A DNA stretch of 64,000 nucleotides. It comes from Saccharothrix algeriensis (GTDB lineage: Bacteria; Actinomycetota; Actinomycetes; Mycobacteriales; Pseudonocardiaceae). Position numbers and translations under genes: made by a program. Shown here one piece after another: positions 31,186-39,171 of the stretch (positions are counted from its first letter, which is position 1; every line of letters begins with the position of its first letter). Under the pieces are notes generated by a model. It was not told the origin of the DNA and ran no database searches. It saw only the letters and a list, made by a program, of their open reading frames with translations. The stretch lies in the NCBI RefSeq assembly GCF_016907655.1, contig NZ_JAFBCL010000001.1, positions 4,002,001-4,066,000 of the forward strand, in the 5' to 3' direction.

Positions 31186-32250
31186 ATGCCTACCCCGCTT
31201 TCCCCGGAGGCCGTCCGCAGCGCGCCGAAGGTGCTGCTGCACGACCACCTCGACGGTGGACTCCGCCCCCAGACGGTGATCGAACTCGCCGACGCCTGCG
31301 GGTACCAGGGCCTGCCCACGACCGACCCCGTCGTGCTGGGCGCCTGGTTCCGCGACAACGCCAACTCCGGCTCCCTGGTCCGCTACCTGGAGGGCTTCGC
31401 CCACACCTGCGGCGTCATGCAGGACGAGGCCGCGCTCGTGCGCGTCGCCTCCGAGGCCGTGCAGGACCTGGCGGCCGACGGCGTCGTGTACGCCGAGATC
31501 CGCTACGCGCCCGAGCTGTTCACCGAGAAGGGGTTGAGCCTGGAGCAGGCCGTCGAGGCCGTGCAGGAGGGCTTCCGGCAGGGCGTGGCCGCCGCCGACG
31601 GCCGGATCGCGGTCGGCACGCTGCTGTGCGCCATGCGGCAGAACGACGGCTGGCAGCGCATCGCCGACCTGGTGGTCCGCTACCGCGACGCGGGCGTCGT
31701 CGGCTTCGACATCGCCGGCCCGGAGCTGGGCTTCCCGGCCACCCGCGAGCTGTCGGCGTTCGAGTACCTGCGCCGGCAGAACGCCCACTTCACCATCCAC
31801 GCGGGCGAGGCGGACGGCCCCGAGTCGATCTGGCGCGCCGTGCAGTTCTGCGGCGCAGAGCGGCTCGGGCACGGCGTGCGCATCGTCGAGGACATCGAGG
31901 GCGACGAGGTCGGCCACCTCGCGGCTTACGTGCGGGACCGGCGGATCGCGCTGGAGATGTGCCCGACGTCCAACGTCCAGACCGGCGCCGTCGCCTCGCT
32001 CGACGAGCACCCGATCAAGCGGCTGGACGACCTGGGCTTCCGGATCACGGTCAACACCGACAACCGGTTGATGAGCGACTGCTCGATGTCCGGGGAGTTC
32101 CAGACGGTGGTGGACCGGTTCGGCTTCGGCTGGGACGACCTGCGCCGCTTCACGGTGAACGCGGCGGAGGCCGCCTTCCTGCCGCTGCCGCAGCGCAGGG
32201 CCCTGATCCGGGACGTCATCGAGCCCGGCTACGCCGGGTTGGCGGGATAG
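31186..32250 (+). CDS. add: Adenosine deaminase
   Basis: 354 residues. ATG at 31186 is chosen over an upstream in-frame start because a -10-like TATACC ends nine bases before it, implying a leaderless mRNA. It converts (deoxy)adenosine to (deoxy)inosine. Zinc and catalytic motifs are intact: HDHLDGG, HAGEADGP, GHGVRIVED, CPTSNVQTG and NTDN. The sequence closely resembles the mycobacterial Add that neighbours deoA and cdd. Inosine produced here is a substrate for the purine nucleoside phosphorylase at 57730. Confidence 0.97.
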   Translation: MPTPLSPEAVRSAPKVLLHDHLDGGLRPQTVIELADACGYQGLPTTDPVVLGAWFRDNANSGSLVRYLEGFAHTCGVMQDEAALVRVASEAVQDLAADGVVYAEIRYAPELFTEKGLSLEQAVEAVQEGFRQGVAAADGRIAVGTLLCAMRQNDGWQRIADLVVRYRDAGVVGFDIAGPELGFPATRELSAFEYLRRQNAHFTIHAGEADGPESIWRAVQFCGAERLGHGVRIVEDIEGDEVGHLAAYVRDRRIALEMCPTSNVQTGAVASLDEHPIKRLDDLGFRITVNTDNRLMSDCSMSGEFQTVVDRFGFGWDDLRRFTVNAAEAAFLPLPQRRALIRDVIEPGYAGLAG

Positions 32251-32424
32251 GCATCCGCTTTGGACGGGGGCGCTCCGCCGGAGCGCCCCCGTTGCGCTGT
32301 CACGGGGGTTCGGCGCTGCTTTCCGGGCAGGAGCGGCACACCTTTGCGCTCTGCCCGCAGCCGTGGCGCACCTCGTGCGCTTTGTCCGCAGCCGTGGCGC
32401 ACTTCGTGCGCACACCGGTGTCTT

Positions 32425-32555
32425 CGTGTTCTCCTCCCCGTACGGCCTGGGCGCAGCCCGATCGCATTTGTCGGGGGGTGTCAAGCACGCTCTTCGCTTG
32501 ACACCCCCCGACAAATGCGATTGCCTTCGGCAGGCCGTGCGGGGAGGAGAACACG
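32425..32555. repeat. Nested palindrome A, copy 1
   Basis: The inner arms (32461-32486 and 32496-32521) are a perfect 26-bp inverted repeat with a 9-base loop and core GGGGGGTGTCAAGC. The outer arms (32425-32449 and 32531-32555; CGTGTTCTCC...) pair over 25 bp with one mismatch. Copy 2 is at 37712-37836. Confidence 0.9.
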
Positions 32556-32742
32556 ACCGCCCTTTCTTTTCCTCCTCCTTGGGGGCCTCTCGGCCGCTCT
32601 TCATACTTCTGTCGCGCACGGATCCGGGTAAGAACTGGTGCGGTACGGACCTAATCGGTGCTGTACCGCCCGAGGCTGAAGAGCTTAAAAGAGTCCTCGC
32701 CGGACGGGCAGGCCGCCAAGGAGGAGGAAAAGAAACAGCGGT

Positions 32743-32867
32743 CGTGTTCCCCCCGCATGGCCTGTCAAAGACAACCATGCTTTCTCGGGGGGTGCAAGCG
32801 AAAAGCGTGCTTGCACCCCCCGAGAAAGCATGGTAGCCCTCCGGGCAGGCCATACGGGGAGAACACG
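32743..32867. repeat. Nested palindrome B, copy 1
   Basis: The inner arms (32775-32799 and 32809-32833) form a perfect 25-bp inverted repeat with loop GAAAAGCGT and core GGGGGGTGCAAGC. The outer arms (32743-32764 and 32846-32867) carry the same CGTGTTC...GGCCTG sequence as palindrome A. Other copies lie at 37997-38121 and 45424-46726. Confidence 0.9.
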
Positions 32868-32915
32868 AGGGCACCGGACTGCACGGGGTGTGCGGGAAAG
32901 GGCGAAGCCGAAAGC

Positions 32916-32963
32916 GGAAAGCCGGTCCGCGTGGCGAGGTGCCTTTGCGCGGACCGGCTTTCC
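32916..32963. terminator. Hairpin terminator for the minus-strand hypothetical gene
   Basis: A 16-bp perfect stem (32916-32931 with 32948-32963; GGAAAGCCGGTCCGCG and complement) lies 20 bases past the stop of the gene at 32983-34194. Confidence 0.75.
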
Positions 32964-32982
32964 GGTGGTGGGTCGGCTCGTC

Positions 32983-34194
32983 CTAGTGGACCTTGAGGCG
33001 GTCCTCGAAGGCTGCCACGAGGGTTCGCCACGCGGCGACCTCGGCGTCGTAAGGCGCGCTGGGCGCGAGACGCGTCGGGTCGGGCTTCAGCACGTAGGAC
33101 ACCAGCCAGCCCAGGGATTCGGACTGGTTGAGGGCGACCTTGACCGCGTCGTCGCCCGCCCACTCGCCGGCGTCCTCCAGCAGCTCCACCGCGAGGTCGA
33201 GCTGCGTCGGGTCGATGCCGTCCGGGCCGTCGGCGATGTCCTCGTCGAGCCCGGTCAGCACGTAGACGTTGTCCGGGTCGACCTCGACCTCCAAGTCGCC
33301 GCCGGTCGCCTTGACCACCAGCTCGCCCCAGGTGGACACCTCGGCGAGGTCGTTGTCGTCGGCCTCCACGATGAACCGGGACAGCGCGCGCGGCGAGCCG
33401 AACACGTCGATCCGGCCCTTGCGGCCGAGGAACAGCGGCTGGTCGTCCAGGTAGCAGCGCAGCGTGTAGTACTCGCCGGCGCCGGTGATGACCTTGATCG
33501 GGTCGATGCCGACCTCGCCCCAGAAGCCGACCGGCGCGTCGCCGTCGTCGTCGCCGGCCTCGTCCTCACCCGGCTCGACGGCGGCGGTCTCCTTCTCGAA
33601 GGCCGCCAGCTCCTCCTGCGCGACCGCCAGCGCGCCCTCGTCGACCTCGGGGGTGGTGACCACCTCGTCGATCGCGTCGAGCACCTCGTCCCACTTCTCG
33701 GAGACGACCTCGGCGATCTCGGTCCACAGGGCCTGGCCCTCGCGCCCGGTGAACGGCAGGGTGCCCTGCGGCAGCAGGGCGAAGCCCTCCGCCGAGTCCA
33801 GCACCTCGTGCACCTTCTCCAGGTCGCACACGTCGGCCAGCGAGCGCACGATCGCCACCACGTCGGCGAGTTCGCCGATGACCCAGGTGTCGGGCTCCTC
33901 GGCGACCAGCTCCGGCACGCCCACCAGGTCGAACTGGTGGTTGTCGTCCGGGGACAGCTCGCCGACGGACAACCCCGGCACGACGTGCCACGCGGGGTGG
34001 TCGGTCAGGTCGTGCTCCTCGGCCTTGCGCACGAACGCCGCCAAGTGCGCGGCGTCCGGGAATGCGTACAGGTCCTCCTCGTGGCCGAGGAATGCCTCCC
34101 ACTCCTCGCCCTCTTCCCGCCAGCGCGGAGCCCACAGGGTGACGACATCACCCTGGGTGAGCCCCAGCTCGATCGGGACGATGTCCTGTGCCAT
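32983..34194 (-). CDS. Conserved actinobacterial hypothetical ('primosomal protein'-like)
   Basis: 403 residues, ATG at 34194. It begins MAQDIVPIELGLTQGD and continues VTLWAPRWREEGEEWEAFLG, matching a conserved actinobacterial family often labelled 'primosomal protein' without experimental basis (from memory of that family). It is acidic and soluble, with an acidic linker near the middle (EPGEDEAGDDDGDAP) separating two alpha/beta halves, and has no catalytic motif. It ends at a strong hairpin. It is probably monocistronic; the gap to the upstream YbaB-like gene is 65 bases. Function unknown. Confidence 0.85.
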   Translation of the reverse strand: MAQDIVPIELGLTQGDVVTLWAPRWREEGEEWEAFLGHEEDLYAFPDAAHLAAFVRKAEEHDLTDHPAWHVVPGLSVGELSPDDNHQFDLVGVPELVAEEPDTWVIGELADVVAIVRSLADVCDLEKVHEVLDSAEGFALLPQGTLPFTGREGQALWTEIAEVVSEKWDEVLDAIDEVVTTPEVDEGALAVAQEELAAFEKETAAVEPGEDEAGDDDGDAPVGFWGEVGIDPIKVITGAGEYYTLRCYLDDQPLFLGRKGRIDVFGSPRALSRFIVEADDNDLAEVSTWGELVVKATGGDLEVEVDPDNVYVLTGLDEDIADGPDGIDPTQLDLAVELLEDAGEWAGDDAVKVALNQSESLGWLVSYVLKPDPTRLAPSAPYDAEVAAWRTLVAAFEDRLKVH

Positions 34195-34259
34195 CCGACC
34201 TCCCGGTCACGCCATGCCCCTTTGCGATGCGGGGGAAAGAGTACGGGGTGGATCTCCGG

Positions 34260-35015
34260 CTACCGCCGTTGACCACGGAAAGGGTCCGCGAAGAAGTCGT
34301 CCTCGTCGTCGTCGGCCGGTGGGCGGGGGCGCTGCGCGGGCTTCGCCGGCTGCGCCGACCACGGCCGGGAGGCCGCCGGGGGCTCCTGCGGCCCGGGTGG
34401 TGGCCGGTGCGCGGGCGCGCTCCCGGGCGCGGGGTGGTGCGGGAACGCGGCCCCGGTGGCGGGCGGTTGCGCCGGTGGCGCGCCGAACGGGGGCCGCTGC
34501 GCCGGACGGCCGCCGGCCGCCGGTGACCGCGCCGGGCCCGCGCCGAACGCGCCCGGCCGCGCGGGAGCACCGCCGAACCCGTCCGGTCGGGGCGGGGCGT
34601 CGCCGAACGCGCCCGGTCGGGCGTGGGCGCCGCCGTGGGGGGCTGACCTGGCCGAAGTGCCGGCGGGCGCCCCCGCGGAGGCGTCGGCCGGGGGCTCCTG
34701 CCGGTGCAGCGGCGGCGGGCCGGCGAAGTCCTCGAACGCCATCGCCATGCCGTCGCCCAGGGTCTTCGCCAGCTCGTTGTACCCGGTCTGCACCGCGGCG
34801 TCGGTGGCCAGCCGCGCGGTCTCGGCGACCAGGCGGCCCACCGCGTCCGGGCCGTGCCCGAGCGCCGCCGGCCGGATGCGCACCGACTCCAGCGCGCCCA
34901 CGGCCGACGCCGTGACGGTCACCAGCCCGCTGGGGTGCGACGCCGTCCCGGTGACCCGCGCCAGCACCTCGGCCAGCCGGTCGGCGGCGGCCAGCCGCTC
35001 CTCCTGCGCGCTCAT
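34260..35015 (-). CDS. YbaB/EbfC-like protein with long Pro/Gly-rich tail
   Basis: 251 residues; its ATG overlaps the stop of the previous gene (ATGA). Residues 1-95 follow the YbaB/EbfC fold pattern (helix EERLAAADRLAEVLARV, strands GLVTVTASAVGALESVRI, helix LVAETARLATDAAVQTGYNELAKTL). The remaining 150 residues are low-complexity Pro/Gly/Ala/Arg, ending DDDEDDFFADPFRGQRR. It is the last gene of a four-gene ESX-like locus. The tail and context, like those of the gene at 21552, suggest an accessory role in secretion rather than a general nucleoid protein (inference). Confidence 0.75.
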   Translation of the reverse strand: MSAQEERLAAADRLAEVLARVTGTASHPSGLVTVTASAVGALESVRIRPAALGHGPDAVGRLVAETARLATDAAVQTGYNELAKTLGDGMAMAFEDFAGPPPLHRQEPPADASAGAPAGTSARSAPHGGAHARPGAFGDAPPRPDGFGGAPARPGAFGAGPARSPAAGGRPAQRPPFGAPPAQPPATGAAFPHHPAPGSAPAHRPPPGPQEPPAASRPWSAQPAKPAQRPRPPADDDEDDFFADPFRGQRR

Positions 35016-35386
35016 CGCGGCCCCCTCAGGTACGAGGTCCCGAAGTCGTCCTCCTCGACGCCCTCCGGGAAACCGATCTCGGTGAGCGCCCGCGCGGTCG
35101 CCGGGTCCACCACCCGCGCCAGCGACCGGTGCAGCCGCGCCGCCGCGTCGGCCGCGGCCCGCGCGGCGACGCGCACGATCTCGTCACCCAGCGCGTCCGC
35201 GCCCATGTTCAGCGCCGCCGCGGAGACCCGGACCTCGCTCGGCGGCGCGCCCGGCGCGCTCACCACGGTCACCGCGCCGTCCGGGGAGGTCGCCCGGCCG
35301 AGCACCGGTCCGGTGCGCGCCAGGTGGTCGGCGACCCGCGCCCCCACGTCGGCGACCCGCTCGGCCGCCCGTGCCGTCTCGTCCAC
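35012..35386 (-). CDS. Small YbaB/EbfC-like protein
   Basis: 124 residues from GTG 35386, with a GAGGG-type ribosome site four bases after the upstream stop. The pattern is helix (ETARAAERVADVGARVADHL), strands (DGAVTVVSAPGAPPSEVRV) and helix ([21 protein letters not shown]), as in YbaB/EbfC. It is translationally coupled to a second YbaB-like gene, so the two may form a heterodimer. Function within the ESX-like locus is inferred. Confidence 0.75.
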   Translation of the reverse strand: MDETARAAERVADVGARVADHLARTGPVLGRATSPDGAVTVVSAPGAPPSEVRVSAAALNMGADALGDEIVRVAARAAADAAARLHRSLARVVDPATARALTEIGFPEGVEEDDFGTSYLRGPR

Positions 35387-35390
35387 GCCC

Positions 35391-36566
35391 TCAGCCCGTC
35401 GGTCGGTAGAAGCCCAGGAAACCCATGCCGATGTTGTCCGTGCGGATCGGGTTCACCTGCACCGGGTCGCCCGCCTCCACCATCTGCCCGTTGCCGATCA
35501 CCATCGCCACGTGGCCGTCCCACACCACGAGGTCGCCGGGCAGCAGCTGGCCGGGCGGCACGGACGCGCCCATCGCCTGCGACGACGCGGGCCGCGGGAC
35601 GTCGAAGCCCGCCCCCTTGTACGCCCACTGCGTCAGGCCGGAGCAGTCCGTGCCCTGCGGCGGGTTCGCGCCACCCCACACGTACGGCGTGCCCAGGGCG
35701 GACAGCGCGTTGCGCACGGCCTGCGCGGCGGTCTCGTTGGGCGCTTCGGCGGAGCTGCCGTCCGGCAGGTTCACGCCCACGCCCGTGCCCGGCTGCGGCG
35801 GGATGGCCACCGGCAGGCGAGGCCCGCTCGCACCGCCGCCACCGGAGCCGCCGCCGCCCGAACCGCCGCCGCCCCCGGAACCCCCGGAGCCACCGCCCGG
35901 GCTGCCGCCGGAACCGCCGCCGGGACCGCCGGGCGACGAGGGCTCGCGCCCGCCGCCGTCCTCGGCGGCCGAGGTCGACGTGCTCCCGCCGGAATCGGCG
36001 CCCAGCGGGTCGCCCAGGCCCGTGAAGTCGGGTTTCGGCAGGCCGTTCAGCTGCGTCACGAGGGCGGTCAGCTCGGTGCGCACGCGGTCCAGCTCCTGCT
36101 TCGACCGGCCCTCGTACTCGCGGGCCCTGGCCGTCACGTCGGCGGCCACCGCGAGCACCGCGCCGAGCCCGCCGACCAGCGACGCCGCGACCGCGGCGGC
36201 CAGCCGGGGCTGCGCCCACCCGGTGAAGTCGTCGATGAGGCCCTGGATGGCGCTCCTGCCGCCGGTCACCGCGTCCACGGCCGCCGTCGCGGCGGTCCGG
36301 GTGGCGGTCGCGTTGCCCGCCAGCGTGCCCACCCCGCCGGAGAACGCCGCCACCCGCTGCTGGAACGAGTTCGCCCGCTCGCCGTACCAGGTGCCCAGCA
36401 CCGCGTTGGCGGCCCCGGTGTGCCGCCCGTCGATCTCGGTCAGCGCCGTGGCGGCCCGCCCGAAGGCGTCCGCCGCGCGCGTCGCGCCGCCGGTGTCGCC
36501 CTCCAGCCGGGCCAGGTCGTCCTCCATGGGCCGCACGAGGGCGGCCAGGAACCCCGCGACGTCCAC
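35391..36566 (-). CDS. Secreted-type NlpC/P60 cell-wall hydrolase with ESX-like N-terminus
   Basis: 391 residues from GTG 36566, three bases after the upstream stop. Residues 1-170 are helical with a WYGERANSF turn, like the N-terminal hairpin of ESX substrates, and include a hydrophobic Ala/Gly/Val stretch near 120-140. Residues 180-250 are a Gly/Ser-rich linker. The C-terminal domain (about 275-391) is NlpC/P60, with catalytic C308 in TDCSGLTQWAY and H352 in GHVAMVIG. This class cleaves peptidoglycan stem peptides outside the cell. There is no Sec signal peptide, so type VII export is inferred from the N-terminus and neighbours. Confidence 0.88.
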   Translation of the reverse strand: MDVAGFLAALVRPMEDDLARLEGDTGGATRAADAFGRAATALTEIDGRHTGAANAVLGTWYGERANSFQQRVAAFSGGVGTLAGNATATRTAATAAVDAVTGGRSAIQGLIDDFTGWAQPRLAAAVAASLVGGLGAVLAVAADVTARAREYEGRSKQELDRVRTELTALVTQLNGLPKPDFTGLGDPLGADSGGSTSTSAAEDGGGREPSSPGGPGGGSGGSPGGGSGGSGGGGGSGGGGSGGGGASGPRLPVAIPPQPGTGVGVNLPDGSSAEAPNETAAQAVRNALSALGTPYVWGGANPPQGTDCSGLTQWAYKGAGFDVPRPASSQAMGASVPPGQLLPGDLVVWDGHVAMVIGNGQMVEAGDPVQVNPIRTDNIGMGFLGFYRPTG

Positions 36567-36569
36567 CGG

Positions 36570-36893
36570 CTAGACCTGGTAGGCCCGGGTGAAGTCGGCG
36601 CCGTGCTGCGCCTCCTGCTCGGCGTAGGCGGTGCCCGTCCGGGACACGGCCGCGGCGAACGCCGACAGCCCGGCCGCCGCGGCGGCCACCCCGTCCACCT
36701 GGGCCTGCGCCGCCTGCCGGAACGCCGCGCCGAGGCCGACCTCGTCCCCGATCCGGCCGAAGCTGCCCGCCGCGAGCGACGTGGCGCCCGCCAGCGTCGA
36801 CGTGCCGACCGAGCCCACCTCGCCGGCCAGACCCGACGCCGTGCCGCTGTACGTCGACAGCGCGGCGAGGTCGACGCCGAAACCCCGTTCCAC
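36570..36893 (-). CDS. EspC-like small ESX secretion-associated protein
   Basis: 107 residues from GTG 36893, which has a GGGGGGAAG ribosome site directly upstream; a longer frame exists but its extension does not look coding. It is all helical, Ala/Gly-rich and without cysteine, with VDLAALSTYSGTASGLAGEV at the start and FAAAVSRTGTAYAEQEAQH near the end. This resembles the T7SS_ESX_EspC family of about 100 residues, small partners co-secreted with larger substrates. It is the first gene of the four-gene locus with the NlpC/P60 hydrolase. Confidence 0.7.
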   Translation of the reverse strand: MERGFGVDLAALSTYSGTASGLAGEVGSVGTSTLAGATSLAAGSFGRIGDEVGLGAAFRQAAQAQVDGVAAAAAGLSAFAAAVSRTGTAYAEQEAQHGADFTRAYQV

Positions 36894-37021
36894 TGCTTCC
36901 CCCCTCTGGTGCCCGACAGGGGCGATCCTGCCCCATCGGGCGGCGGTCCGGGTGGCCTTTGGCGCAGATCCTCCCCTGATGGGCGGTACCCCGCGAGGCT
37001 TGCTCACGTGATCATGTCCAC

Positions 37022-37588
37022 GTGGGTGTTCTGCGCCATTGGGAGCGGATCCTGGCGTGGCTGGAGGACCACGCGCCCTCGACCTGTTCGGCCTTCGTCC
37101 CCGGTGAGGACGTCGCGGCGGTCGAGGCGCTGGCGGCCGGGAGCGGCCTGGAACCGCCGGCGGACCTGCGCGCGTGGTGGTCGGTCTGCGGCGGCACGGC
37201 CAACCTGGCGTTCGCCGAGGTGCTGCCGCCGTTCTACACGCCGCTGGGGCCGAGCAACGCCCTGCGGTCCTGGCGGCTCAAGAAGCACTTCTGGCCGGCC
37301 GACCCGGCCTCCGAGGCGGGCACCCCGACGTCGGGCTTCCACCCGAGGTGGCTGCCCATCGCGTTCGACGGCTGCGGCGACGCGCTGGCGGTGGACCTGC
37401 GGCCGGGCGTGCTGTCGGGTTGCGTGGTCGAGTGGGACCGGGAGCGCGGCGAGATGCTCAAACCGGAGTGGACCGGCCTGGACGAGATGCTCGACCAGGT
37501 CGCCACGGTCCTCGAACACCGCGGCCGGCTCGGCCACTGCGAGCCACTGGTCACCACCGACGGCCGACTCGGGTGGCGCACCGACTGA
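37022..37588 (+). CDS. SMI1/KNR4 (SUKH)-like protein
   Basis: 188 residues from GTG 37022, divergent from the ESX-like locus with only 128 bases between the starts. It has the SUKH look: an early helix (HWERILAWLEDHAP), PADLRAWWSVCGG, then RWLPIAFDGCGDALAVDLRPG and VVEWDRERGEM. Many SUKH proteins are immunity proteins of polymorphic toxins, others are scaffolds. No toxin domain is recognisable beside it other than the NlpC/P60 hydrolase, so its partner is unknown. No obvious ribosome site, so the exact start is uncertain. Confidence 0.75.
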   Translation: MGVLRHWERILAWLEDHAPSTCSAFVPGEDVAAVEALAAGSGLEPPADLRAWWSVCGGTANLAFAEVLPPFYTPLGPSNALRSWRLKKHFWPADPASEAGTPTSGFHPRWLPIAFDGCGDALAVDLRPGVLSGCVVEWDRERGEMLKPEWTGLDEMLDQVATVLEHRGRLGHCEPLVTTDGRLGWRTD

Positions 37589-37711
37589 CTCCCGAGCCGC
37601 GCCTCGCGCAGCGGCTCTTCAACTCCCGTAGGCCGCGCCCCGCGCGGTGGCGCTCAGCTCTCGCCTCAGGCCGCGCTACGCGCGGCGGCGCTTCAGCGCA
37701 GCCGTGTGCCT

Positions 37712-37836
37712 CGTGTTCTCCCCGTACGGCCTGGGCGCAGCCCAATCATCTTTGTCGGGGGGTGTCAAGCACGCCCTTCGCTTGACACCCCCCGACAAAG
37801 ATGATTGCCTCCGGCAGGCCGTACGGGGAGAACACG
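37712..37836. repeat. Nested palindrome A, copy 2
   Basis: The inner arms (37744-37770 and 37780-37806) are a perfect 27-bp inverted repeat with a 9-base loop. The outer arms (37712-37733 and 37815-37836) are a perfect 22-bp inverted repeat. The core GGGGGGTGTCAAGC is shared with copy 1. The distal part of the inner arm differs (AATCATCTTTGTC versus ATCGCATTTGTC), with matching changes on both sides. Confidence 0.9.
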
Positions 37837-37996
37837 ACGCACTTCCCTCCTCCTTGGGGGCCTCCCGGCCGCTCTTCATACCAAGATCGCGCACCGATCC
37901 AGGAAATATCAGGTGCCGCACCGATCCAAGATCAAAAACCAAAAGAGTCCTCGCCGGACAGGCAGGCCGCCAAGGAGAATGAAAAGAAACGGCGGT

Positions 37997-38121
37997 CGTG
38001 TTCCCCCCGTATGGCCTGTCAAAGACGACCATGCTTTCTTGGGGGGTGCAAGCGAAAAGCGTGCTTGCACCCCCCAAGAAAGCATGGTAGCCCTCCGGGC
38101 AGGCCATACGGGGAGAACACG
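37997..38121. repeat. Nested palindrome B, copy 2
   Basis: The inner arms (38029-38053 and 38063-38087) form a perfect 25-bp inverted repeat with loop GAAAAGCGT; the outer arms are at 37997-38018 and 38100-38121. Relative to copy 1 the arm reads TTCTTGGGG instead of TTCTCGGGG, with the compensating change in the other arm. Confidence 0.9.
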
Positions 38122-38129
38122 AGAGCACC

Positions 38130-38152
38130 GGACTGCACGGGGCGTGCAGTCC
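38130..38152. terminator. Small perfect hairpin after palindrome B, copy 2
   Basis: A 10-bp stem (38130-38139 with 38143-38152; GGACTGCACG / CGTGCAGTCC) with a three-base loop. Weakly related sequences follow palindrome B at 32874 and 46733. A terminator function is possible but not shown. Confidence 0.4.
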
Positions 38153-38305
38153 TGAAGCGCAAGCTGCGAGTCGGGTGTTCATCGGAGCGTGGTGCTGTGC
38201 TCGTCGGCAGGAGGTGGGGGCAGGCGGTGGTGTGAGGGCGGTTGGTGAGCGGGTCGACACGCTGGGTGAGGCGGTCCGGGGTGATCGGCCGTTCGGACCA
38301 GCACA

Positions 38306-39166
38306 ATGGCCGTCATGACTCAGGTGTTCGTGGCGGGGCCGGTGGCGTGGAATCGCCTGGTGCAGTTGGAGCGGTTGCCGGACCCGAAGCCGCACACGGT
38401 CTTCGCGAGGGGGCACCGGGCGGTGCTGGGCGGGACGTCGGCGGGCAAGGCGCTCAACCTCGCGGCGCTCGGCGCCGCGGTCACCCTGCGCACCGTCATC
38501 GGGGGTGACGAGGCCGGGCGGGCGATCGCCGGCGCGCTCGCGGTCCCGGGGGTGGAGGTGATCGCCGAGGTCGTGCCGGGCGCCAGTGAGCAGCACCTGA
38601 ACCTGATGTCGGCGGACGGCGGCCGGGTGTCGATCTACCTCGACCTGCCCGAGCTGGGCTACCCGCAGCACGACGACCGGGCGCTGGCGGCGCTCGCGGC
38701 GGCGGACGCGGCGGTGATCGACCTGGCCGAGCACTCCCGGCCGCTGCTGGCCGCCGCCCGCCGGGCGGGTGTGCCGGTGTGGTGCGACGTGCACGACTAC
38801 GACGGCGCGGCCGAGTACCACCGCGACTTCGTCGAAGCGGCGGACTACCTGTTCCTCAACGACGACGGCATGGCGGAGCCGGACCTGCTCGCGTTCCTCA
38901 TCGCGCGCGTGGCCGCCGGGTCGCGCGCGGCCGTGGCGACGCTGGGCGCGCAGGGCGCGGTGGCCGTCGTGGGCGGCGAGCTGCACCGCGTCCCGGCCGT
39001 GCCGGTGGACGGGGTCGTGGACGCGAACGGGGCCGGTGACGCGTTCTTCTCCGGGTTCCTGGTGGCGCACCTCGGCGGAGCGGACGCGCCCGGCGCGCTG
39101 GCGGCGGGCGCCGCCCAGGCCGCGCGGTGCCTCGCCTCCCCGGGCCTCGCGCCGGGGAGGCCGTGA
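38306..39166 (+). CDS. PfkB-family carbohydrate/nucleoside kinase
   Basis: 286 residues from ATG 38306 (ATG 38315 is equally possible; neither has a strong ribosome site). It is a ribokinase-fold enzyme: the N-terminal glycine block is VLGGTSAGKALNLAALGA, and the C-terminal signature DANGAGDAFFSGFL carries the catalytic Asp and anion hole. It phosphorylates a sugar or nucleoside with ATP in the cytoplasm. Salvage genes nearby (deoC, add, upp) make ribose, deoxyribose or a nucleoside plausible; the exact substrate cannot be read from sequence. It converges on the aldehyde dehydrogenase operon with only 5 bases between the stops. Confidence 0.88.
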   Translation: MAVMTQVFVAGPVAWNRLVQLERLPDPKPHTVFARGHRAVLGGTSAGKALNLAALGAAVTLRTVIGGDEAGRAIAGALAVPGVEVIAEVVPGASEQHLNLMSADGGRVSIYLDLPELGYPQHDDRALAALAAADAAVIDLAEHSRPLLAAARRAGVPVWCDVHDYDGAAEYHRDFVEAADYLFLNDDGMAEPDLLAFLIARVAAGSRAAVATLGAQGAVAVVGGELHRVPAVPVDGVVDANGAGDAFFSGFLVAHLGGADAPGALAAGAAQAARCLASPGLAPGRP

Positions 39167-39171
39167 CGCCC

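Larger units (their letters stand above)
32251..32982. other. Non-coding region carrying composite palindromic repeat copy 1
   Basis: 732 bases between add and a convergent gene. Short direct repeats (GCAGCCGTGGCGCAC, twice) lie at 32358-32400. Then come palindrome A (32425-32555), a spacer whose ends are complementary (CCTCCTCCTTGG near 32571 and CCAAGGAGGAGG near 32717), palindrome B (32743-32867) and a terminator. Open frames across it are by-products of the palindromes. Confidence 0.75.
37589..38305. other. Non-coding region carrying composite palindromic repeat copy 2
   Basis: 717 bases between the SUKH-like gene and the PfkB kinase gene. It contains GC-rich short repeats (37595-37705), palindrome A (37712-37836), a spacer related to that of copy 1 (CTCCTCCTTGGGGGCCTC... 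and AGAGTCCTCGCCGG...), palindrome B (37997-38121) and a small hairpin. No convincing gene is seen. Confidence 0.75.

Noticed and set aside
32300..32874. Small open frames across the palindromic repeats (e.g. with FSPYGLP or FLGGASxxFACTP)
   Set aside because: The peptides are identical wherever the palindromes occur and arise from both strands of the repeats; no ribosome sites or coding bias.
36894..37007. N-terminal extension of the EspC-like protein
   Set aside because: The extra residues are Arg/Pro-rich, and a good ribosome site directly precedes GTG 36893.
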